From positions 424,501-488,500 of the forward strand of contig CAUEEP010000912.1 of the NCBI GenBank assembly GCA_958450365.1: a DNA stretch of 64,000 bases. The letters run 5' to 3'. This document shows, in pieces, positions 22,617-32,510 of the stretch (position 1 is the first letter of the stretch; each line of letters opens with the position of its first letter). The position numbers were made by a program, and so were the translations under genes. The notes under the pieces were generated by a model. That model was given only the letters and a program-made list of their open reading frames with translations, made no database searches and was not told the origin of the DNA. Source of the DNA: Mesorhabditis belari (lineage: Eukaryota; Nematoda; Chromadorea; Rhabditida; Rhabditidae).

Positions 22617-23396
22617 CACGGTAAAATACTTTAAGCACAAAAGGTTTTTCAGTAAGCAATTTTTAGATTTAGATCTTCTTTGAAACTTTGTTTCCCTTTT
22701 TATATTCGCCCGAAAAGAGTATCAATGATTATATACAATGCCAAATGATATCTTTTTGTCAATTTTTCAAATCAGATCAATCATTTTCGTTTACTGAAAC
22801 AAATCTTTTTAGACTTTTTACGGATCACAGAAAAATTTGAGCATTTTAAAGCTCGCAAAAATGTTTCAGCTGATTAAATATGTTTTACAAAAAATACGGA
22901 AAAGTCTACCAACTTTCAAGTTGCCAATCTAATAGAAAGTTCGGAGACAAGTTAATCAAATTTGCTTAAGCCTTTCTTAAATTCGATAATATAGAACTTT
23001 TATTTAGAGAAGTTGAATTCAATTGGCGTATTAAATATGTTTTATAGAAAATACGAAAAAATGTACTCACTTTCAAGTTGGCAATCTAATAATCCTAAAA
23101 GTTTAGTGAAAAGAAGCTTTTATCTGGTCAGCTACAGCAAAGTCCGCAGTCTGCAGATGTAAGACCAAATTTTATCAATTTACAACAGTTTGTATAGCAA
23201 AGGATTTCTGTAAAAGACAATTTTCTTGTGTTTCTTTTCATCGAAGCAAAGAAATCCGATGAAAACATTAAAAGTTTCCTTTCTGTCTAGTATAAAACTC
23301 TTTCTAGATTAAAATCTGGCGAAAAATCGGGTAAAGGCTTTGGAATGGAAAACCTGATTCTAAATAGTTTATTGATCCTAATTGCAAGCACAAAGG
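22617..23396. other. Intergenic, AT-rich
   Basis: Between family A copy 2 and the left arm of the large inverted repeat. It holds only short repeats (TACTCACTTTCAAGTTGGCA-like pieces at 22910 and 23065) and a 70-bp direct repeat unit (AAAGGCTTTGGAATGGAAAA) that recurs at 23525. No gene seen. Confidence 0.4.
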
Positions 23397-23768
23397 GGCC
23401 TTTCAGGCCGGATTTTTCCGAACCAAACATAACTCCTTCCTTACGTGTATCCCTACGTGTATGTGTGTATGATGAAAGGATACGCATAGCGAAGGAGTCG
23501 TCTTTGATTCAAAGAAATCGGGTAAAGGCTTTGGAATGGAAAACCTGACTCTAAATAGTTTATCGATCCTAATCGCAAGCACAAAGGACAAAAAATTTAC
23601 AACATGAAAAATTAACCTTTAAAATACATTACAAATCCATAGTGAACAAAATACAGCTTTCAACTGAAAATCAGGAATAAATTTTGTGCACTATCATATG
23701 TCATCACCAAAAAAACCTCCAATATGAGCCAGCTTCCGGGGCCGGGCACTAGTCGAACCATGTAGATT

Positions 23769-25261
23769 CTAAAACAATTTTGTAATAAATAGTTTCATCG
23801 AACGTAATCCATATATTAGAGAAATCCATGCTAAAACATACCCAATACTGCCTGGTGCAGAAGCGTCTACCCTAGCATCAACGTCAAGCTGAACGACGTC
23901 CCCATTTGCTCTTTTCAAACGAATCTCGTGATAGTTGGAAGCATTCGCAATCAGTTTAACACCTGACAATCCAAGTAAGTTGCGCAAGAACTAAAAATTG
24001 AACATTTTATCGGGAAAAGTTCGAATTGCTTGAAGGACTATCTAGGCAATCTAGACTAGAATAGTTGAGTCGACCTTGCGGTCCTTTTAAGAAATGCATC
24101 CAAATTATCTTTAGCAAAATAAAAGCGTTAAAAGAGCTCACATTTTGGAGTTCTGCTTTCCCACCAACTGCTCGAAGGTTAATTTCATCAATTTGACGCT
24201 CTGAAGTGTACCAGTTTTGGATCATCCTTAAAACCCCATTAAGAGTGCATCCAGGTCTTTGAAATGCACCGTTATAACTCAAAAGACATAAATTCGACAA
24301 GATCTAAACAATTAATATTATGCGGAGTAAGCCTCGTAGCAAAAATTATTCCTTGACCGTTAAATCAAAACAAACCGTGTCATTTAATGGATCAACCATG
24401 GCCTTGCCTCCAACATCAAACCGAACGTTTTGCAATCCAACCGCATGATTATTGGTGAAAAAATCGCTCGTAACAGGAACATTTTGTTTGTCTCCATTCA
24501 CCTTCATCAGCCTAATTTTGATTTGTTCAATACAAACTTACAAAAATAGTTAGCTGGCGCGTAGGCCTTGTACGGCAAAATACATCCATGAATCTTTCCG
24601 GCGAAAGAGTCGTCTCTTCGATATCACAATATAATTCCTCGCATCGGAATAATTCCTTGCAATTTGCAAACACTTCCCAATCGACGTCCCACTTAAAGAC
24701 ACATTTTAAGTACTAGAAAATACCAGGGAACACTAACCAAAACGAGTCTCTTGAAAGTCACACGCTTTGCCAAATACTCCAAATGGTGCATCAAATTAGT
24801 TGGATCGATTGTTTCCTTATATGAGGTGATTGTTCCAAAGCGATAGGAAAACTACAACCTACGTTTTTGTAACTAACGCAACAATCCTTACCTCGTTCCT
24901 AAAAACACCAAGCCAATTGAAGCAAACGCGAGGAAGTCTTGCTCTGCGCAGCTCGACCCTTCTATAGCAATCCCTTGAGAGTAGTCGAACAGTGCTAAAG
25001 CAAAGATTAGAATTAGAAAACGCAGGCATGAAACTTTTCGATGACGCGTGCAGGAAGTTTCTCAATCACCGCATAGAAAAGGACATCGGGAAGTGTTTCG
25101 AGGAAGTTGACAGAAGAGGTCGGCTGAAACAAAACTGGTACAAAACGTACATTGGGAAGCAATCACAAACTACGATATTTAAAGCGAATTATAGGCTAAA
25201 TGCTTACATTCAGTTGCTCCTTCCTAAGGCTTTCCATGATCTCTGCTGGGTTTATCATCAT
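23769..25261 (-). CDS. F-box-like protein gene, left-arm copy
   Basis: Mirror copy of the right-arm gene at 33355-34850: start MMINPAEIMESLRKEQLN, an F-box-like segment (FLEALPDVLFYAVIEKLPAR), LPRVCFNWLGVFRNE, and later exons with GCTLNGVLRMIQNWYTSERQ and FLRNLLGLSGVKLIANASNY. Compared with the other copy it has NVRFDVGGKAMV where the right has NVCFRNGRGKAMV. Coding blocks are better conserved than introns. F-box proteins recruit substrates to SCF ubiquitin ligases, and nematodes have large fast-evolving F-box families. At least two exon junctions do not close in phase in my reading, so the true structure differs or the gene is decayed. Confidence 0.5.
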
Positions 25262-26228
25262 TGCAAACTACCGTTCTAAAAAAAGCTTGTATAGAAGGGA
25301 CGAGCAAAGAGTTAGATAACTAAAAGAAACGAGATCGTGAGAACAAAGATGAAAAATGGGCAGAGCAAAACCAAAAAGGGTAGTAATCCACGGTTATAAG
25401 GCTTTTGTTTGAGAATAGAGTATTCAATCAAACATCAAAAAGATTCATGTATATTTTTCGCATTAAAGATTAAAAAATTCATGTTATAAAAAGGCGTGCG
25501 GTAAAAGCCCGAGGCATATAAGAATGTTGAACTAAACTGTTCTTAGTCAATTTCTGAATAAACTTGGTAAACCTAAACAATGTACATGTGGAACATCAAA
25601 TCATACTTGAATGAAAAAGCAAGACCTGTATGAAAAAACTTAAGTTGGCCTTAAACTCAAGGATCAAGTGGAACTGTTCTCAACAATTAGATCAACTCGA
25701 CAATTTTGCAAAAATCTTCTGAAAATTATAGATTTAATGAAAATTTTGATTTTAAGAATGCACAATCAACCTTTCGTTTTGGTCCCTCGACCGGTTCTCC
25801 ATTTCATTCACCATTTCTCTCTCGAAATCAAAAGTGTTGAAGCGAAAGCTGTTGTTATTCGTTGACACTCAACGTTCTTGCCGATAATGGATAATATTGT
25901 CTTTTAGTGTACACCGAACTTTTTCCACCCAACCAACGTGCCTTTTCTTCTACGTTTGCGCCAGTTGTGGTCAAATTTATTTGAATGAATATTAAACGAA
26001 ATCAGAAGAAAAATTGATGATTGATAAAATGATTTCCGACTAAACACAACAACTTTTCAAAATTGCTTCACAAAGGTAGGCTCTGGTTAACCCAAATCAA
26101 AAAAGCTTGTTATTTGCATAGACCATAAAGACACCTCATCGATATCGTCTTCAGTGAAACTTCTTGCAAAAAGCGTGTTTGTCAGCAGATCCAAAACAGT
26201 AGCTACAATTTGATTGAGAGCCGATAGT

Positions 26229-26421
26229 AGAGCAAGTGTATCCTAAACAGATATTGATTGACGAGTTTGCTAATGAACAATGCCTGGGCATACGCGATCA
26301 AGTAAAACGCTTGGCCATATCAGCAGCAATGACGTCGGCAGCAACCCAATTTTTCACCATAATTGCTTCGATGAATCTAAAAAATGACATGAGCCTCATC
26401 CAGCTAGCGCGCGAAAAACGG
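26229..26421 (+). CDS. Conserved short frame in left arm (unknown)
   Basis: A frame reading YPKQILIDEFANEQCLGIRD, then KRLAISAAMTSAATQFFTII, is repeated on the opposite strand of the right arm (32510-32325). Only a few, mostly conservative, changes separate the copies (Ala/Val, Gln/Glu, Ile/Met). That pattern suggests a coding exon running toward the core and cut off at the arm edge. No family recognised. Confidence 0.4.
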
Positions 26422-26499
26422 CCAAAAAAGGAGGAAGGGGGGAGGATTTTCGGAAATTTTATTGAGTTTGGGGGAGTTTGGGGGGGCCAAAAAATTTAA

Positions 26500-27015
26500 A
26501 ATAAAAAAAATAAGGATTTAAAATTTTGGGGGGTATTCGAATGACCGCACGAGAGAATGGTGACGAACAAAAAGCACCCAAAATAGCGTTCGCTTTCGAT
26601 GGCTCAACTTTTTCTTCCACTAAATACAATTCATTATAACAGTTCAAGCCTCATTATTCTTTATTAAAAAACGACTCACCAGCCCAGGACGCTAAGTCGA
26701 TCGCTGCTTGCTGGAGAATTTGTTGTGCTGCTTCGATATTCTTCAAGACGATGTGGAAGTCGATCAGTCGCACAGCTTCATCTTTGTTGACCTTCCATTC
26801 AGTTGTCAGCCTGCTTAGCTTACTAAATCGTAAAGTTTAAATAGCTGGATCGCAAACACCAACCGTATTTTTTCACCCCTTTCTTGTACAACCATTCTCC
26901 CGAAGCAGCGCGAACAGTCGACCAGTTGAACCTCCCGGTCGAGCGGCGACCAAATCGGTGAGCATCTTGTCGTATGTGATTCCTTGACCCGTTTCGAGTT
27001 TTCTTAGACTGCTTT
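26500..27015 (-). pseudogene. Partial minus-strand gene truncated at the arm boundary
   Basis: Three frames on the minus strand join in phase: one with CSPIWSPLDREVQLVDCSRC then FGRMVVQERGEKIR; one with SRLTTEWKVNKDEAVRLIDF and IEAAQQILQQAAIDLASWA; and one with VEEKVEPSKANAILGAFCSS then PFSRAVIRIP. The last runs out in low-complexity sequence next to the inverted-repeat arm. A CxxC pair is the only motif seen. The 5' end is cut by the inverted-repeat element at 27018. It is probably a gene fragment interrupted by rearrangement on both sides; its identity is unknown. Confidence 0.45.
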
Positions 27016-27017
27016 CA

Positions 27018-27703
27018 TCGTGGTCACTGATTACATTTGGCTGGGGCTACCACGCAGAAATTTTGAATGCCTTTTAGAAAGTCAAAGTCGCAATGTTTCA
27101 ATTAAGCTGAAAGCTGGTTTTAATTTCTATCAGAGTACGGGTAGCTCCTCTTCAAGCAACGCCGACTGTAGCCTTTACTGCAGCTGGGCTACGGTAGCTA
27201 AACTGATATAGATTGCAGACCCAAAATTTCAGCTAACCGCTGACAAAATGTGATCCAATGAGACAAAATATTTGCGACAATGGGGCGTGGATTTTCTGTT
27301 GTTGTCTTCTGTGCTACCTGTAAGTCGACAAAACCATAAAAATAGCGATCTAGGATTTCCTTTTAAATGAATAGTTTTAAAACAGTAACAGATTATTTGC
27401 TTGTAACTGTTTCAATTCAAGCTATTTACATTGGAATGGGCAAATTTGAATTTAACGACCAGATAAAAAGACATCACTGAACCTTTCAGTCTTCAAAATA
27501 TTCAATTGCTATCCAAACATGGTTGGTTTTTTATATCCTTCTTATTTTCTCATTTTGGCAGTTGCCTTATAAATTGATTTTCACTGTTTATCTTAACAAG
27601 TCTAGTCTCGATATAACGACTCTCGATTCAACGACTTTGACTTTCTAAAAGGCATTCAAAATTTCTGCGTGGCAGCCCCAGCCAAATGTAATCAGTGACC
27701 ACG
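27018..27703. repeat. Inverted-repeat element, arms about 68 bp
   Basis: GTGGTCACTGATTACATTTG to AGAAAGTCAAAGTCG at 27018-27088 is the reverse complement of 27637-27703. The interior is AT-rich and non-coding. It lies just upstream of the membrane/RNase H gene. Confidence 0.8.
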
Positions 27704-27998
27704 TCAGTACAACTCAGGGCAGCTACGCAGAGAATTTGGGGCACATTTTAGGGTCCTTATATCGAAATTTTCGCTCCAGAGCGAGTCGTTATATCGAGTG
27801 TGTTGTGTATTTTGTTAGAAGTGCTTGTAGTTGCTAAATACCAGTACGTTACTTAAAGTTCCCTAGGAATTTAACCGCTGTTTTTTGTGTAGATGCAAAA
27901 TTGTAGCCTTTTTGCTCAAATTTAATCACGACAATTTTTTATCTAAAGCTAAAGTTGTTATAAAGTTAACTTTAACTCTTATTAAAGTTTTTTTGCAG

Positions 27999-30900
27999 CT
28001 CGTTTATCAGTTGCACCTTCTCGGAGTGTTGTTGATCTTGACAACAAATGAAGCTAGTGCTGCTCAGAAGGTAAGTATTTATCGTGTTATTCTAAAGTGT
28101 TGGTAAATATGTTTTTATTCCTTTTTAATTTAGGAATGCACGAAAGGATTTCCGTTCGCTTGTTTTGTTCATCTGTGGGAAAACGAAAATAATGCTGGAA
28201 AAGAGTTCGTTCACGCTTTCAACACTGAAACATTCTTCGAGGCTTATGTAAGTTTTACTGACTTTAAAAACCTCTAATTTTTTAACCAGTAAACTATTCT
28301 TTGACAGAGTATGATGTGTTTCTTTTATTTAGTGCAAAGATGTCGAGAAATGCAATTCGGATTGCCGCACTACCGGAGCAATAGTCAACAAATCTGATGT
28401 CAGAAACAAGGGTTTCGTATTCAGGTGCAACCCGAGGAACCTTTTTTGTGTTGGTTTTTTTCAAATTATCGATTTTTAATCGGTGAATATTTATGTTTTT
28501 AGAACGAAAAGAAGAACGTGGAGTGCATCCCTATTAGAAAGGTGTACCGATTGTCTGAAAAGGGCGTTGCCTCTCAATCACAACCCGCACCCCAAGAACC
28601 CATTGAGAAAACGAGTAAGGAAACCAAGACAACAACGCAAGAATCGCTACCAGCGCTACCAGACGTCAATCGGCAATTTGGTGACTGGATTTTTTAAATT
28701 TGTTAGAGCTTGGGTTTTAGCTCTGCATAAACGGGATAATAGAAGAAAAAGGAAAGTGCCACCTGCACCCGTTCCAAGCAATGGCGATTCATTTGTGCCT
28801 AACCTGGTCGAAATTCAGGTGACTTTTTTTGTCTGTTTGTTACCATATTTACATTTTTAGACAATTGTGCTCCCGATTTGTCGCCGAGAGGACACGGAGA
28901 AAGATTGCATGGCATTGACGAGTGGACGTTTCTGCACCATCAAGGAGGCGGTTATAAGATACCCCTCGCACCAATATCTGCCTTGGAGTGACATAAAAGA
29001 CATTTGTACAGTTGTCGAATCTCCACTGGGAGGTGAAAGTCCGAAGTGAGTGTTTTAAATGCTATGAACATCTTAGAATTTGGCTTTAAAGAATAAAATT
29101 TTGGTAGCCAGCAATAGCTTTTAACTTTAAAGTAGACTTTTAAAGGTTTTTATCGCAAACCTAATTGTAATGTTTTAGATGGTTTGCCGAACACGTGGAA
29201 AATAAAAAGGAAAACCTGGGATCAATGGAAGTTGTATGGGAATACACCGGTTTTCCTTTTGACATAGTCACCAACAAGAGCTCACCGTTTTTGGCACATC
29301 GATTCGATTATGGGACAAAGGTAGCTTAACCTCCTGATTTTAGCACAACTTATGTAGCTGTTATTATAAGTTTTCTTTTTAGAAATGCAGAAAATATGCA
29401 GAGAATACGGAGAACTGTCTGCCGCTTCCAATATGTGATGATGGAAAGCATTTCATCACACACCGCATCCGAATGAGGAACGTTGTGAATCCAAATGACG
29501 GTTACTATGTTGAACGAGGAGAATCCGAGTGCGAAAGGGCATGCGAAGCTTGGGAGTGAGTTTAACGTTTTAACTTACCAGTTAATCACTTACGTTTTGG
29601 GGAGTCGACGCTCGATAATCCATGCCGTATCTTGGACATCGAACATTTGCCACTTCATCGCCAGAACAGTCCACCATATGCCAAGTTTGCAACCCTTGCC
29701 GCTAACCTGCAGAGGCGTAAATTTGGTAAGCGATTTGTGATATAACACTTGATGACCTCTTTTTAGGTTTGACTGGACGCAACGAGATGCCCCATATGCC
29801 TGAAGTCACCACTGAAAAGGCGCCACTTGCCAGACGTGACGCTGCGAACATTCCCACTCGTTATTATGGTCGTCCTATTGATTTGGAAACTGTGAATGTG
29901 AGTTATTTTTATAAGTGTTCGTAAACTAGTGGTTTCGATTTAGGAGGAGGATCGCGCAGCTATAGAATCCAACTACTGGCTCTCGACGAATAGAAACGCG
30001 TTTTATAAGAAATACGGCGACAAGATCAAACTCGCAAAAGCATCAATGTGCACTTCCGATTCGAAAGAGACTGTTTGTTTGAAATTATGTTTAAATTTTA
30101 TTTTCATTTAGTTCTGCCGTTCTCCTCCAACAACTCCAAATCCAAATGCGAACAACACGTGCCATAATTCCACAACGACCGCAAAGGTGGAACAAGAAAG
30201 CAGCAGCTTGCCGTGGTGGACGATTCTGCTAAGTGAATTCGGCGTTTTTGTTTGTTAAACATCCTTTTTTTTAGTCGTGCTTGCTGGTCTTACGGTTACT
30301 TGGTTCGTTGTCCTTCTCGTGTGGTGGAAAGGCTGCTTTGGATTGTCTGAAGGTTTGTTAATTTTTCTCCTCTAGTTTGATTGTTCTCTTTGATAATCGT
30401 TCTTTTCGCTATTATCAATCTTCTTTAGAGAGAAAGACCACAAGAGGGGGGAAAGAAAAAAGGAAAATTTTTCCCTCCCGCCAGGCAAGGAAAAAAAGCA
30501 AGTCCTGGGCAAAAGGAACTACTTTTACCGTCTCTTCTCTATCTGGTGACTCCTCGCATTCAACTCCTCCAGCTCAAGACCGAACTTCTGAAACTAAAGT
30601 AAAATCTTATTTTATTCAAAGGCCTATTTCATTTGTTTAGTTTGTTGTTCGGAACTTGGAAGACTGCTTTTCCCAAGCCATATCTAAGGTAACTTTATAA
30701 AATAGGAAGATGGGAATCGATCTGAAAAATAAAGTCTATAATTAAAAGGGGTTTTATCAATTAATGGTCAATTTTCTTATTTTTAGACTTTGCAAGAGCG
30801 GGCAGAGCTTTGGGAAAAGAAGAAGGACGAGAAAGAATTGGCTGAACGTTTTGGTGGGTTTATTTGTTTTTAGATTTAAACAATTCTAAACTCATGAAGT

Positions 30901-32097
30901 GCTAGTGAATTATAAACTATTTTGTTTGAATGATTTGATATTTTGCTGGTACAATGGCTATTTATTTGTTAATTTTACAGGTTTTCCGACGAAATGGCGA
31001 AGCAAAGACTGTCATCAGCAATTCAACAAGGGCAACATCTATATTTACACCGATGGTTCACGGGCCAATGATAAAACAGGAACGACTGGGATCGGAACGT
31101 TTTATGGAATAGGCCACCCACTGAATTTGTAAGTGTTTTTAACTATAGTAGTGAACAGTAAAACTAGAAAACGACTTTAAATGGTAACTGAATATAGGAG
31201 TTTTTTTAGGAAATAAAATATTGATTGATGTTTGAATGATCTAGTAAAAAGATTTTTAAATACAGTTTTCAAAAATTTTTTTGAGTTTAGAGGTCTAAAC
31301 ATCGGGCCCACGGATCACGCATTTTTTGGGGAATTGCTAGCGATAAATGTCGCTCTGCATCGTCTACTGCTATGGGGAGGATTTGGGTAAGCATTCTTAC
31401 TTGTATAATAGTAATAAATCTTAACAATTTTCCCTATAAGAAGATTTTTGATATTTTAGAAATCGAGATGTCATACTTCGTACCGATTGTGTGAATGTAA
31501 TCATCGCATTGAAGAATGAGGAAGACAGGAAGCTAAATCAGCCTCTGATCGACAAAGACCAGCCGCTTGGCTGGACTTTAAACAGGGACGAAAAAAAACC
31601 GTTGGTCTTTACATTTGGATTTGTTTATAATTTGCGTTTAGGGTGAAGAATCTACATTTCCTTTTGAAACGATTCCCCAAAGTCACCATGCAATGGGTTC
31701 CCAGCCACGTTGGAGATGCAGGAAACGATCATGTAATGCTTTTGAATATGTTCTTTAAGAAATAAATTTATAATTCTTTCTTATTTTTAGGCCGACGCAC
31801 TTGCTCACTATGGTAGGTGTGGTTCTGTAAAGCACTGGAAGCCAGACGTGGATGACGTAAAGAAGAGGGAGCTGGGTAGCAAGTTCTGGCATTCCAGAAA
31901 TGACACGAACATTACATTCGGTAAATTCTTAAATGTTTTTTTGATTTATTTACTGTCTATTTTTAGAAAATCGAAACGTCGACCAGACCAGTCGACCAGA
32001 AGAAGTTGCTTACCCTGAAGATGGTGCGATTCAAAAGATTCTGAAAAAGCAAGAAATTCAAATTGATATTATTCGCGAAATTAATAAGAAGCAATGA
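27999..32097 (+). CDS. Secreted/type-I membrane protein fused to an RNase H domain
   Basis: Twenty-two exons (27999-28070, 28134-28247, 28333-28449, 28503-28680, 28721-28818, 28861-29045, 29179-29320, 29383-29555, 29605-29725, 29767-29897, 29944-30072, 30112-30232, 30275-30352, 30429-30598, 30641-30688, 30787-30853, 30981-31128, 31291-31386, 31460-31600, 31642-31732, 31791-31920, 31967-32097), about 893 codons. All junctions close except 29555/29605 (off by one). Order: hydrophobic signal-like exon (LHLLGVLLILTTNEASA), Cys-rich ectodomain, TM (about 520-545), basic tail (KEKRK, RQARKKSKS), then RNase H. The nuclease has Asp in YTDGS, Glu in FFGELLAI, Asp in LRTDC, His in PSHVGD and Asp in HADALAHYG, the full DEDD+H set of type-1 RNase H. 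Exons from 30429 to 31600 hold no Met codon, which argues against a separate RNase H gene. The start codon was not located. Confidence 0.75.
30981..31920 (+). other. RNase H1-type catalytic domain region
   Basis: Domain-level mark inside the fusion gene (five exons). TGIGTFYGIGHPLNL resembles the GIGVYFGPGHPLN turn of cellular eukaryotic RNase H1 more than retroelement RNase H. The known role of the family is hydrolysis of RNA in RNA:DNA hybrids using two metal ions. Here the domain would face the cytoplasm if the upstream helix acts as a membrane anchor. Confidence 0.8.
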
Positions 32098-32103
32098 AAT
32101 AAA
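32098..32103 (+). terminator. AATAAA poly(A) signal overlapping the stop region
   Basis: Directly after the TGA stop of the fusion gene, followed by T-rich DNA. It supports 32097 as the gene end. Confidence 0.55.
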
Positions 32104-32324
32104 TTTTTATTATATTTTAAAATTTTTTATCATCAACAATCACGCGTGAAAAGAAATCGTGTAAATATGGATTTCCAGCCGTATCACTGAAATTGTCACA
32201 CTTTGTGCCCTCGCAAACGCATCCTTTCTGGCGCACTCATTCATTCTTGATCAGGTGAGTGTGCCAGAGAGCGTGTTTCTCTCAACTGATGCTCGCAAAG
32301 TCTGCGCCAGTCTGTCGTTTTTGA

Positions 32325-32510
32325 TCGTTTTTCGCGCGCTAGCTGGATGAGGCTGATGTCATTTTTTAGATTCATCGAAGCAATCATGGTGAAAAATTGG
32401 GTTGCTGCCGACGTCATTGCTGCTGATATGGCCAAGCGTTTTACTTCATCGCGTATGCCCAGGCATTGTTCATTAACAAACTCGTCAATCAATATCTGTT
32501 TAGGATACAC
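32325..32510 (-). CDS. Conserved short frame in right arm (unknown)
   Basis: Opposite-strand partner of the frame at 26229-26421, with the same length and few substitutions. It runs toward the core and loses similarity exactly at the arm edge, so both copies are likely truncated pieces of one original gene. Confidence 0.4.

Larger units (their letters stand above)
23397..26424. repeat. Left arm of 11.8-kb inverted repeat
   Basis: Reverse complement of 32330-35222 over almost all its length. The outer edge is GGCCTTTCAGGCC and the inner edge GCTAGCGCGCGAAAAACG. The arms diverge mainly near 25890-25980 versus 32780-33080, where unrelated sequence occupies the homologous place. Each arm carries one F-box-like gene and one short conserved frame. 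Confidence 0.92.

Noticed and set aside
30981..31920. RNase H domain as part of a retrotransposon
   Set aside because: No reverse transcriptase, integrase, gag or LTR was found. The domain is split by six short spliceosomal introns, and its GIGxFYGxGHPLN turn resembles cellular RNase H1.
32241..32330. Extension of the unknown arm frame into the core (TTDWRRLCEHQLRETRSLAH)
   Set aside because: Similarity to the other arm ends before this point, so the extension is not supported as coding.
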